The notes under the pieces were generated by a model. The model did no database searches, was not told where the DNA came from, and saw only the letters and a list, made by a program, of their open reading frames with translations. The translations under genes and the position numbers were made by a program. From the NCBI RefSeq assembly GCF_006538745.1, contig NZ_BJLR01000036.1, forward strand, positions 1 to 64,000: DNA of 64,000 nt, in the 5' to 3' direction. The DNA is from Cellulomonas cellasea. GTDB lineage: Bacteria; Actinomycetota; Actinomycetes; Actinomycetales; Cellulomonadaceae. Position 1 is the stretch's first letter, and each line of letters opens with the position of its first letter. Shown in pieces: positions 8,683 through 16,320 of the stretch.

Positions 8683-10934
8683 GCGGGGACGCGGGCGTGG
8701 ACGTGGGCGGGCTCGGGCAGACCGACGGGCACGCGGCTGCCGGGCAGCACGGGCAGCACGGGGACGCGAGCCTCGCGCACCTGCTCGGGCGCGCCGCGAC
8801 GGTCGAGGAGCGGGTCCGGGACCTCGTCGCGCGGCGCCGGGCCGTCGACCCGCAGCCCGACGACCCGTTCCGCGGCCTCTACCTGAGCGACGACGCCGTC
8901 GACCGCCTGCTCGCGGGCCCGCGACCCGGGCCGGCGCCGGGACTCGCGGCGGACGCACGGACCGCCGCGGTCGAGCGCGCCGCCGACGAGGCCGAGCGCG
9001 CGGGCGACCGGCTCCGGCTGCGCGGGCTCGTGCGCCGCTTCGGGCTGAGCCCGCTCGACGTCGACCTCCTGCTCGTCGCGCTCGTGTGCGACCTCGACGC
9101 GCGGTTCGAGCAGCTGTTCGGGTACCTCAACGACGACGTCACACGCCGCCGGCCGGCGACCGCGGTCGCGCTCGAGCTGTGCGGCGCCGACCTCGCGTCC
9201 GCGCACGCGCGCGCCCGGCTCACGCACGGCCCGCTCGTGACCGGGGGCCTGCTCGCGGTCGAGGACCCCGACCGGCCGTTCCCGGGCCGGGCGCTGCGGG
9301 TCCCGGACCGCGTGGTCGAGCACCTGCTCGGCCACGACGCACCCGACGCGGCGCTCGCGCCGGTGCTCGTGGCCCCGCCGGACGTCCGGTGGGGCGAGGC
9401 CGGTCCGCTCGCCCGCGCGCTCGACCGCGGCGTGACGCTGACCTACCTGCGCGAGGGCTCGACGGGCTCGGCGCGCGTGCTCGCCGTGCAGGCGCTGCGG
9501 GCGCTCGGCCGGGACGCCGTCGTCGTCGACCTGCACGCGCTCGCTGCGGAGCCCGACGCGCACGTGCTCGCCCGGTCCGCCGCGCGCGAGGCCCGGCTGC
9601 GCGGCGCGGGGCTCGTCGCCGGGCCGGTCGAGGCGGTGGCCACCCGGCCGCGCCTGCTCGCGGCGCTGGTGTGCGACCCCGAGCCGCTGCTGCTCGTCGG
9701 CCGCGGCGCGTGGGACCCGGGGTGGACGACACGCCCGCCGCTGCTGCTCACCGTGCCCGCGAGCACGACCGACGAGCGCTCGACGATGTGGCTGCGCGCG
9801 CTCGGCGCGGGCTCACAGCCCACCGAGGGCGGCGAGGGCACGGACGACATCGGGGGCTCCGGCGGCAGCGGCGGCGGCGCGGGCCCCAGCCGCGGTGCGC
9901 GCACCGCGCGCCACGAGGCCGCCGCCGGGATCGACGACGCGACCGTCGAGGCCGCGACGCTGCAGTTCCGCCTGCGCCCCGAGCAGGTGGCCCGCGCGGC
10001 CGCGTCCGCCCTCGCGCAGGCCCGCGTGGAGCCCGACGGGCAGGTCACCGCCGAGCACCTGCGGGCCGGGGCGCGCGCCGAGAACGGGTCGGCGCTCGAC
10101 GGACTGGCCCGGCGCATCGAGCCCGCGGTCGGCTGGGCGGACCTCGTGCTGCCGCGCGCGCCGCTGATCGCGCTCCGCGAGGTCGCCCTGCGCGCACGGC
10201 ACCGCGAGCGGGTGCTCGGCGACTGGTCGATGCGGCCGGGCGGCGGGCGCGGGCACGGCGTCGCGGCGCTGTTCGCGGGCGACTCCGGGACCGGCAAGAC
10301 GATGTCGGCGGAGGTCGTCGCGCACGAGCTCGGGCTCGACCTGTACGTCGTGGACCTCGCGACGGTCGTCGACAAGTACATCGGGGAGACCGAGAAGAAC
10401 CTCGAGCGCATCTTCGGCGCCGCCGCCGGGGTCAACGGGGTCCTGCTGTTCGACGAGGCCGACGCGATCTTCGGCCGGCGCTCCGAGGTCCGGGACTCCC
10501 ACGACCGGTACGCGAACATCGAGAGCGCCTACCTGCTGCAGCGCATGGAGTCGTTCGACGGGCTCGCGATCCTCGCGACGAACCTCCGCGCGAACATCGA
10601 CGAGGCGTTCACGCGGCGGCTCGACGTGCTCGTCGACTTCCCGCTGCCCGACGCCGAGCACCGCCGCGCGCTGTGGGACCGCTGCCTGGGCGCGCTCGTC
10701 CCGCGCGACCCGGACGTCGACCTCGACTTCGTGGCCGGCGCGTTCGAGCTCGCGGGCGGCGCGATCCGCTCGTCGGCCGTCACCGCGGCCTACCTCGCGG
10801 CGGACGACGGCGGCACGGTGCGCATGACGCACGTGATCAGCGCCGTCGAGCATGAATACCGCAAGCTCGGCCGGCTGTGCCTGCCCGGGGAGTTCGGGCG
10901 GTACTGGTCGATGCTCCAGCCGACCGGGGCCTGA
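8679..10934 (+). CDS. AAA+ ATPase of the eCIS (Afp15/Pvc15-like)
   Basis: 751 residues from GTG 8679, overlapping the DUF4255 stop. The first 500 residues are a helical N-terminal region with a small Gly/Ser-rich linker. The AAA+ core is C-terminal: Walker A GDSGTGKT at residues 534-541, a VVDKYIGETEKNLERIF segment, Walker B VLLFDEADAIFGRR, sensor 1 ATNLRANID and arginine finger FTRRLD. ATPases of this class occur in nearly all eCIS and are thought to act in assembly or recycling of the particle. All catalytic motifs are intact. Confidence 0.92.
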   Translation: MSGDAGVDVGGLGQTDGHAAAGQHGQHGDASLAHLLGRAATVEERVRDLVARRRAVDPQPDDPFRGLYLSDDAVDRLLAGPRPGPAPGLAADARTAAVERAADEAERAGDRLRLRGLVRRFGLSPLDVDLLLVALVCDLDARFEQLFGYLNDDVTRRRPATAVALELCGADLASAHARARLTHGPLVTGGLLAVEDPDRPFPGRALRVPDRVVEHLLGHDAPDAALAPVLVAPPDVRWGEAGPLARALDRGVTLTYLREGSTGSARVLAVQALRALGRDAVVVDLHALAAEPDAHVLARSAAREARLRGAGLVAGPVEAVATRPRLLAALVCDPEPLLLVGRGAWDPGWTTRPPLLLTVPASTTDERSTMWLRALGAGSQPTEGGEGTDDIGGSGGSGGGAGPSRGARTARHEAAAGIDDATVEAATLQFRLRPEQVARAAASALAQARVEPDGQVTAEHLRAGARAENGSALDGLARRIEPAVGWADLVLPRAPLIALREVALRARHRERVLGDWSMRPGGGRGHGVAALFAGDSGTGKTMSAEVVAHELGLDLYVVDLATVVDKYIGETEKNLERIFGAAAGVNGVLLFDEADAIFGRRSEVRDSHDRYANIESAYLLQRMESFDGLAILATNLRANIDEAFTRRLDVLVDFPLPDAEHRRALWDRCLGALVPRDPDVDLDFVAGAFELAGGAIRSSAVTAAYLAADDGGTVRMTHVISAVEHEYRKLGRLCLPGEFGRYWSMLQPTGA

Positions 10935-10942
10935 CCCCGCGC

Positions 10943-10996
10943 GTGCTCGATCGGGCAGGCGCCCTGCCCCGGACGACGACCGCCCGACCCTGTGCC
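10943..10996. promoter_or_regulatory. Copy 1 of the GTGCTCGATCGGGCAG upstream element
   Basis: The 16 bases at 10943-10958 are identical to 13468-13483. The next 38 bases share ACGAC, CCCGAC and GTGCC at the same spacing as copy 2. It lies between the AAA+ stop and the DUF4157 gene. GGGCAGG (10953-10959) and CCTGCCC (10963-10969) can also form a short hairpin around CGC. Confidence 0.5.
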
Positions 10997-11076
10997 CTCG
11001 GGGACGCCGGCGTCAGCCTCGGAGCAGACGCCGCACCGGGGTCCGGCCCGGCGGCGAGCCCGGCGAGGGAGCGACC

Positions 11077-11841
11077 ATGCGCGAGCACGAGCACGAGCAC
11101 CTGGACGACGACGCGCAGCGCCCGCGCACCGAGCGCACCGAGGAGCGGCCCGACGGCGTGCTGTGGCGCGCGGCGGCGGCGGGACGCGCGGACGTCGTCG
11201 GCCCGCAGGGGCTCGCCCGGCTGCAGCGCACGGTCGGCAACCAGGGGACGCGCGGGCTCGCGCAGGAGGAGCGCTCGCCGGTGCTCGACGTCGTCGGCTC
11301 CGGCGGGAGCCCGCTCGACGCGCACGTGCGCACCGACATGGAGAGCCGCCTCGGCCACGACTTCGGGGACGTGCGGGTGCACACGGACGACGCGGCCCAC
11401 CGATCCGCGGCGTCGGTCCAGGCGCACGCGTACACGGTGGGCTCCGACGTCGTCTTCCAGCGCGGGCAGTACGACCCCGGCTCGACGGCGGGGCGCACGA
11501 TGCTCGCGCACGAGCTCACGCACGTCGTGCAGCAGCGCAACGGGCCCGTCGACGGCACCGCGACCGGCGACGGCGTGCGGGTGAGCGACCCGTCCGACCG
11601 GTTCGAGCGCGAGGCGGCGGCGAACGCCGAGCGCGCGATGTCGGCGCCGCCGGTGCAGGCCGTCCGGTCCGGCGGCGGCGCGGGCGCAGACGGCGGTGCG
11701 GCGGCGGCCGTGCAGCGCGACGCGGAGGAGGAGAACCCGGAGGAGGCGCCCGTGCAGGGGGCGTTCGAGCAGGGCACGTCCGAGCACGGCACCTCGGTGC
11801 AGCGCGAGGAGTCCGAGGAGGACGAGGCACCCGCCGGCTGA
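11077..11841 (+). CDS. DUF4157 eCIS-core-domain protein
   Basis: 254 residues; ATG 11077 has GAGGGAG upstream. The central part is a textbook DUF4157 domain: SPVLDVVGSGGSPLD, MESRLGHDFGDVRVHTD, HAYTVGSDVVFQRGQYDP, then the metalloprotease-like HELTHVVQQ with H145-E-L-T-H149, and DPSDRFEREAAANAERAM. DUF4157 is strongly associated with eCIS loci, often as the N-terminal part of loaded toxins. Here no toxin domain follows: the acidic tail instead carries VQR and VQ repeats (AAVQRDAEE, TSVQREESE). It may be a stand-alone effector, adaptor or protease. Preceded by a shared regulatory element. Confidence 0.92.
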   Translation: MREHEHEHLDDDAQRPRTERTEERPDGVLWRAAAAGRADVVGPQGLARLQRTVGNQGTRGLAQEERSPVLDVVGSGGSPLDAHVRTDMESRLGHDFGDVRVHTDDAAHRSAASVQAHAYTVGSDVVFQRGQYDPGSTAGRTMLAHELTHVVQQRNGPVDGTATGDGVRVSDPSDRFEREAAANAERAMSAPPVQAVRSGGGAGADGGAAAAVQRDAEEENPEEAPVQGAFEQGTSEHGTSVQREESEEDEAPAG

Positions 11842-11906
11842 CGGTCCGCGCGAGGGGGCGCCGGGAACGGCCACGGCGGCACCGGAACCTGCGCCACACT
11901 CACGGC

Positions 11907-12377
11907 ATGCCCACCCGGACCTTGACACTCGTCGTGAGCGCGGTCGTCGGCTGCGCCGGGGTGGCCGTCCTCGCGGTGGCCTGGGCGACCGGCGGCATCG
12001 CGTGGCTCCTCGCGGACGTCCCCGGGGCGGCGAACGACGTGGTGCCCGGGCTCGTGCTGGGCCTGGCCGGTGCCGGGTTCCTCGCGGTCGCGCTGCTGGG
12101 CGCTGCGCTCGTCGTCGCGCTCGCGGACACCGCGGCGTCGTCGACCATCCCGCACGGCGCGGCCCTCGTCGCCGTCGGCCTGAGCGTCGCGTCCCTCGGG
12201 GCGGCTGTCGTCGGCTCGAGTCGGTGGGCCGCGCGGTCCGCGTCGGACGTGCTGGCGCCGGTCGTGCCGGACCTCGACGCACCGGCCGGGGGCGGTCGGG
12301 CGGGCGTGCTCGTCGGGCTCGCGCTCGCCGTCGCCGCGTACGCGGTCCTGACCACCGCCGGCCGTCGCGCGCGCTGA
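11907..12377 (+). CDS. Small multipass membrane protein in the eCIS locus
   Basis: 156 residues, about four hydrophobic helices: TLTLVVSAVVGCAGVAVLAV, VVPGLVLGLAGAGFLAVAL, GAALVAVGLSVASLGAAVVG and GVLVGLALAVAAYAVLTT. I do not recognise a family. No SD is visible; CACACT just upstream of the ATG could be a -10 for a leaderless transcript. It lies between the DUF4157 gene and the truncated flavohemoglobin and may not belong to the injection system. Confidence 0.6.
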   Translation: MPTRTLTLVVSAVVGCAGVAVLAVAWATGGIAWLLADVPGAANDVVPGLVLGLAGAGFLAVALLGAALVVALADTAASSTIPHGAALVAVGLSVASLGAAVVGSSRWAARSASDVLAPVVPDLDAPAGGGRAGVLVGLALAVAAYAVLTTAGRRAR

Positions 12378-12392
12378 CCCGCCCGCGCGCCG

Positions 12393-13411
12393 TCAGGCGT
12401 CCGGCGACTCCTCGGTGACGAGGTCCGCCGCCCACGGGTCCGGGCCGAACACCTCGTACTGGATGTCGCGCGCGGGCACCCCGTGGGTCAGCAGCGCCGA
12501 GCGGACCGACTTCATGAACGGCAGCGGCCCGCACAGGTAGTACCCGGCGCCGTCGGGCAGGTCGACGTCGTCCACGTCGAGGAGGCCCTCGAACACGCCG
12601 TCGGCCCCGAGCGTCGACTCCGCGCCGCGCTCGTACCAGGTGTGCAGCGTCCCGCCGGGAAGCCGCCGGACGTCCGCGAGCACCCGCTCGCGCAGCGCGA
12701 ACGTGCGCTCCTCGACGTCGGCGTGCAGCACGTGCACCTCGAGCTGCGAGCCGGCCGCGACGAGGTGCGAGAGCATCCCGGCCATCGGCGTGACCCCGAT
12801 GCCCGCGCTCACGAAGACGAGCGGGCGGCCGGAGTCGTCGAGCACGACGTCGCCGAACGGCACCGACATCGTCAGGACGTCGCCGACCTGCACGGTCTCG
12901 CACAGCAGCGTCGAGACCTCGCCGTCGGGCCGCTCTCCCCCGCCGCGCACCCGCCGCACCGAGAACTGCCGGGTCTCGCCGTCGTCGGCCCGCGTGAGGC
13001 TGTACTGCCGGGGCTGGTGCACGCCGTCGGGCATCGGGACCTTGACCGTGACGTACTGGCCGGGCAGCGACGTGCGGACCGAGCGGTGGTCGGTGCGCCG
13101 GACCACGAACGTCACGACGTCCTCGGTCTCCTGCCGGCGCGACTGCACGCGCCACTCGCGCCACACCCGCTCGGGGCTGACGCCGCGCGCGCTGTACAGC
13201 CCGCGCTCCTGGTTCACGAGCGCGTACGCCATGAGCCAGTAGACCTCGTCCCACGCCGCCGCGACCTCTGCGGTCACGGCGTCGCCGAGCACGTCGACGA
13301 TGGCCCAGAACAGGTGCTCGTGGACGATCGCGTACTGGTCCGGGTGGATGCCGAGCGACGCGTGCTTGTGCGCGACCCGCTGCAGGAGGTGCTCGGGGAG
13401 CTGCAGAGCAT
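12393..13411 (-). pseudogene. N-terminally truncated flavohemoglobin (NO dioxygenase) remnant
   Basis: The frame encodes the end of a globin domain (VAHKHASLGIHPDQY, proximal His kept), an FAD domain (PRQYSLTR) and an NAD domain (VFVSAGIGVTPMAGML, YYLCGPLPFM), as in flavohemoglobins, which detoxify nitric oxide. The first 80-90 residues of the globin, with the distal haem residues, are missing. In-frame homology starts near 13406. The same frame stays open to 13571 but through unrelated sequence overlapping the sheath promoter element. A well-placed GAGGAG and ATG at 13411 are out of frame with the flavohemoglobin. I therefore call it a truncated or frameshifted remnant, facing against the surrounding eCIS genes. 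Confidence 0.7.
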
Positions 13412-13467
13412 GAGGGCCTCCTCGCCCGCGGGCACCCCCTGCGCCCGCTCCGACCAGGCTAGACCCG

Positions 13468-13520
13468 GTGCTCGATCGGGCAGCGACGTCTTCCCTCCAC
13501 GACGGCCCGACGCACGTGCC
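13468..13520. promoter_or_regulatory. Copy 2 of the GTGCTCGATCGGGCAG upstream element, before the sheath gene
   Basis: 13468-13483 is identical over 16 bases to 10943-10958; the downstream ACGAC, CCCGAC and GTGCC blocks are also kept at about the same spacing. It ends about 70 bases before the sheath ATG. Conservation outside coding sequence in front of two eCIS transcription units suggests a promoter or operator. Confidence 0.55.
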
Positions 13521-13591
13521 GCTGTCCGGGCGGCGCGGTGACGCTGGTCTCGGCGTCGCAGTGGCGCTCACCGGGCTCTGGAGGGACCAGC

Positions 13592-15181
13592 ATGCCGACC
13601 TACCTTTCCCCAGGTGTCTACGTCCAGGAGGTCGAGGCGGGATCCCGCCCGATCGAGGGAGTGGGCACCGCCGTCGCCGCGTTCGTCGGCCTCGCCGCGC
13701 AGGGCCCGCTCAACGAGCCGACGCTCGTGTCGAACTGGACCCAGTTCACCGAGAAGTTCGGCGACTTCCTGCCCGGGTCCTACCTCGCGCACTCGGTGTA
13801 CGGGTACTTCCTCAACGGCGGCGGCAACTGCTACGTGGTCCGGATCGGCGGCGGGGCGTCGTCGAACGGGCACGCCGGGAACGGCTCGGCCGCGGTCGGC
13901 GCCGGGGGCGCCGCGAAGGCCCGCAAGGCCGTGACCGCTCCCGCCGCGGCGATGGTCGGCGGCTACCGCGTGACCGCGCAGCCCTCGGCGGCGAACAAGT
14001 CCGTGAGCGTCGAGGTGCAGGACGCCGGCGGGGCCGAGCCGCCCGAGGACCACTTCAAGCTCGTGGTCCACGCCGACGGCAAGGTCGCCGAGACGTTCGA
14101 CCACGTCAGCACGAAGCGCGGGCCCGAGAACGTCGCGACGAAGGTCAACGCCGAGTCGAAGGTCGTGACGCTCGAGGAGGTCTTCTCGGGCAGCGCGCTC
14201 ATGAAGCCCGACAAGGGCACGTTCGGCCTGCTCGCCCCCGAGCCCGAGCCCGAGGCGCCGACCGTCGCCGCGCTGAGCGCCGACGACTACGTGGGCGACG
14301 CCGCGGAGCGCACCGGGTTCAGCGGGCTCGAGGCGATCGACGAGGTCACGATGGTCGCCGTCCCGGACCTCATGGCCGCGTACGAGCAGGAGGCGATCGA
14401 CCTCGAGACGGTCGTCGCGGTGCAGCGCGCGGTGATCGACCACTGCGAGCTCATGGGCGACCGCATGGCGATCCTCGACTCCCCCGCGAACCTCAGCCCG
14501 CAGCAGATCAAGAAGTGGCGCATGGAGGACACGAACTTCGACTCCCGCTTCGCGACGCTGTACTGGCCGTGGGTCAAGACGTTCGACCCCGCGTCGGGCA
14601 GCAACCGGTTCGTGCCGCCGTCGGGCCACATGGCCGGGGTCTGGGCCCGCAACGACGACGAGCGCGGCGTGCACAAGGCGCCCGCGAACGAGGTCGTGCG
14701 CGGGGTGGTGAGCCTGCAGACGCAGATCACGAAGGCCGAGCAGGACCTGCTCAACCCGAACGGCATCAACTGCATCCGGACGTTCCCCGGGCGCGGGGTG
14801 CGGGTCTGGGGTGCCCGGACGCTCTCGAGCGACCCGTCGTGGCGCTACCTCAACGTGCGCCGGCTGTTCAACTACCTCGAGGAGTCGATCCTCATCGGCA
14901 CGCAGTGGTGCGTGTTCGAGCCGAACGACCCCGCGCTGTGGGCGCGGATCCGCCGCACCATCAGCGCGTTCCTGGTCAACGAGTGGCGCAAGGGTGCGCT
15001 GTTCGGGACGACGCCCGACGAGGCGTTCTTCGTCAAGTGCGACGGCGAGACGAACCCCGCCGAGGGGATCGACGCCGGCCAGGTCGTGTGCCAGATCGGC
15101 GTCGCGCCGGTGAAGCCCGCGGAGTTCGTCATCTTCCAGCTCGCCCAGTTCTCGGGCGGCACGAGCCTCGTCAACGAGTGA
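13592..15181 (+). CDS. eCIS contractile sheath protein
   Basis: 529 residues from ATG 13592, with GGAGGG 7-12 bases upstream. The N-terminus MPTYLSPGVYVQEVEAGSRP is diagnostic of phage tail sheath proteins, and the C-terminal region (RIRRTISAFLVNEWRKGALF, then KPAEFVIFQLAQFSGGTSL) is the conserved part that forms the interlocking mesh. A variable middle insertion with many Ala and Lys lies about residues 85-225. Sheath subunits surround the tube and shorten on firing. First gene of the main structural operon. Confidence 0.95.
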   Translation: MPTYLSPGVYVQEVEAGSRPIEGVGTAVAAFVGLAAQGPLNEPTLVSNWTQFTEKFGDFLPGSYLAHSVYGYFLNGGGNCYVVRIGGGASSNGHAGNGSAAVGAGGAAKARKAVTAPAAAMVGGYRVTAQPSAANKSVSVEVQDAGGAEPPEDHFKLVVHADGKVAETFDHVSTKRGPENVATKVNAESKVVTLEEVFSGSALMKPDKGTFGLLAPEPEPEAPTVAALSADDYVGDAAERTGFSGLEAIDEVTMVAVPDLMAAYEQEAIDLETVVAVQRAVIDHCELMGDRMAILDSPANLSPQQIKKWRMEDTNFDSRFATLYWPWVKTFDPASGSNRFVPPSGHMAGVWARNDDERGVHKAPANEVVRGVVSLQTQITKAEQDLLNPNGINCIRTFPGRGVRVWGARTLSSDPSWRYLNVRRLFNYLEESILIGTQWCVFEPNDPALWARIRRTISAFLVNEWRKGALFGTTPDEAFFVKCDGETNPAEGIDAGQVVCQIGVAPVKPAEFVIFQLAQFSGGTSLVNE

Positions 15182-15225
15182 CGCCGGACCCGGTCCGCTC
15201 GGAACCAGAAGGAGAGTGACCAGCG

Positions 15226-15669
15226 ATGCCCCTCGACACATTCGACTCGTCGGCGGCGAACGGCTTCATCGTGACCATCGACGGGATCCAGATCCCCAAG
15301 GTCACCGAGGTCAGCGGCCTGAAGAACGAGGTCGACAAGATCGAGCTCAAGCAGCAGACGTCCGACGGCAAGTACGTCGTCCGCCAGCTCATCGGCCGCC
15401 CCAAGCCCGGGGAGTTCACCGTGACGCGCGGGCTCACCGAGTCCAAGACGGTCACGGACTGGCTCAAGAAGGTCATGGAGGGCGACGTCACCGGGTCCCG
15501 CAAGACGGCCTCGGTCGCGCTGCTCGACTACCAGGGCGCGACCATCAAGACCTACAACTTCGTGAACTGCTGGGTGCGGTCGGTCGAGATCAACTCGCTC
15601 AAGGCCGGCGCCGCCGAGCAGGCCACCGAGAAGTTCACGGTCTGCTACGACGAGTCCACGATCTCCTGA
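15226..15669 (+). CDS. eCIS inner tube protein 1
   Basis: 147 residues, the normal size of T4 gp19-like tube proteins. AAGGAGAG lies 11-18 bases upstream. Motifs: NGFIVTIDGIQIPKVTEVSG, KYVVRQLIGRPKPGEFTVTR, NFVNCWVRSVEINSLKAGAA and EKFTVCYD. Such proteins stack as hexameric rings forming the tube driven out by the sheath. It directly follows the sheath gene, as in most contractile systems; the second tube gene is 4 kb downstream. Confidence 0.93.
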   Translation: MPLDTFDSSAANGFIVTIDGIQIPKVTEVSGLKNEVDKIELKQQTSDGKYVVRQLIGRPKPGEFTVTRGLTESKTVTDWLKKVMEGDVTGSRKTASVALLDYQGATIKTYNFVNCWVRSVEINSLKAGAAEQATEKFTVCYDESTIS

Positions 15670-15685
15670 GACGGGGCCGAGCGAC

Positions 15686-16150
15686 GTGATGCAGCGCATG
15701 CGCAACGGTGTCCTGGACGCCCTCGAGCCCGTGCACGAGGGCGGCCCCGCGTCGCCCGACCCGGCGACCGACCGCGGCGTGCTGCGCACCGAGTTCGCGT
15801 TCGAGCTCCCGCGCGGGTACGTCGACGGCGACGGCGTCGTGCACCGCTCCGGGGTCATGCGGCTCGCGACCGCGCGCGACGAGCTCCTGCCGCTGTACGA
15901 CGCGCGGGTCCAGGAGAACGCCGCGTACACGACGGTCGTGCTGCTCGCGCGGGTCGTCACGTCGCTCGGGACCGTCCCGGCGATCACCGCGAACGTCGTG
16001 GAGAACATGTTCGCCTCGGACGTCGCGTTCCTGCAGGACCTCTACCGCCGCGTCAACGCCGAGGGGCACACCCGGATCGCGGTCACGTGCTCCGCGTGCG
16101 AGCACCGCATGACGGTCGACCTCGCGGGTGGCCGCCTGGGGGAATCGTGA
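15686..16150 (+). CDS. Tail-chaperone-like eCIS protein with a C-terminal CxxC
   Basis: 154 residues from GTG 15686 (the next codon is ATG). Recognisable segments: FAFELPRGYVDGDGVVHRSG, MRLATARDELLPLYDARVQE, VVLLARVVTSLGTVPAIT and DVAFLQDLYRRVNAEG. They match a conserved eCIS protein related to phage tail or T4 baseplate-hub assembly chaperones. The end, VTCSACEHRMTVDL, has a CxxC pair that might bind metal. It lies right after the tube gene and before the tape-measure-position gene, where phages keep tail assembly chaperones. Its TGA overlaps the next GTG. The role is inferred from position. Confidence 0.75.
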   Translation: MMQRMRNGVLDALEPVHEGGPASPDPATDRGVLRTEFAFELPRGYVDGDGVVHRSGVMRLATARDELLPLYDARVQENAAYTTVVLLARVVTSLGTVPAITANVVENMFASDVAFLQDLYRRVNAEGHTRIAVTCSACEHRMTVDLAGGRLGES

Positions 16151-16317
16151 CGTACGCGCCCGACCGCATCCACGAGGAGGTCGCGTACGTCGCCTACCAC
16201 TTCCACTGGCCGCTCGACGACATCCTCGACCTCGAGCACGGGCAGCGCCTGCGGTACGTCGCGGAGATCGCGAGCATCAACACGCGGCTCAGCGCGCGCA
16301 CGAACCAGGAGCGCTGA
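16147..16317 (+). CDS. DUF6760-like small eCIS protein
   Basis: 56 residues from GTG 16147, overlapping the previous stop as GTGA. The sequence includes DRIHEEVAYVAYHFHWPLDD and ILDLEHGQRLRYVAEIASIN, matching the short DUF6760 proteins found after the chaperone-like gene in actinobacterial eCIS. No function is known. In tail gene order it stands where the second chaperone product sits in phages. It is followed after 3 bases by the large VQR-motif gene. Confidence 0.8.
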   Translation: MTYAPDRIHEEVAYVAYHFHWPLDDILDLEHGQRLRYVAEIASINTRLSARTNQER

Positions 16318-16320
16318 GCC

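Noticed and set aside
12393-13571. Full-length flavohemoglobin CDS
   Set aside because: The N-terminal globin half is missing and the upstream part of the frame is unrelated sequence over the sheath control region.
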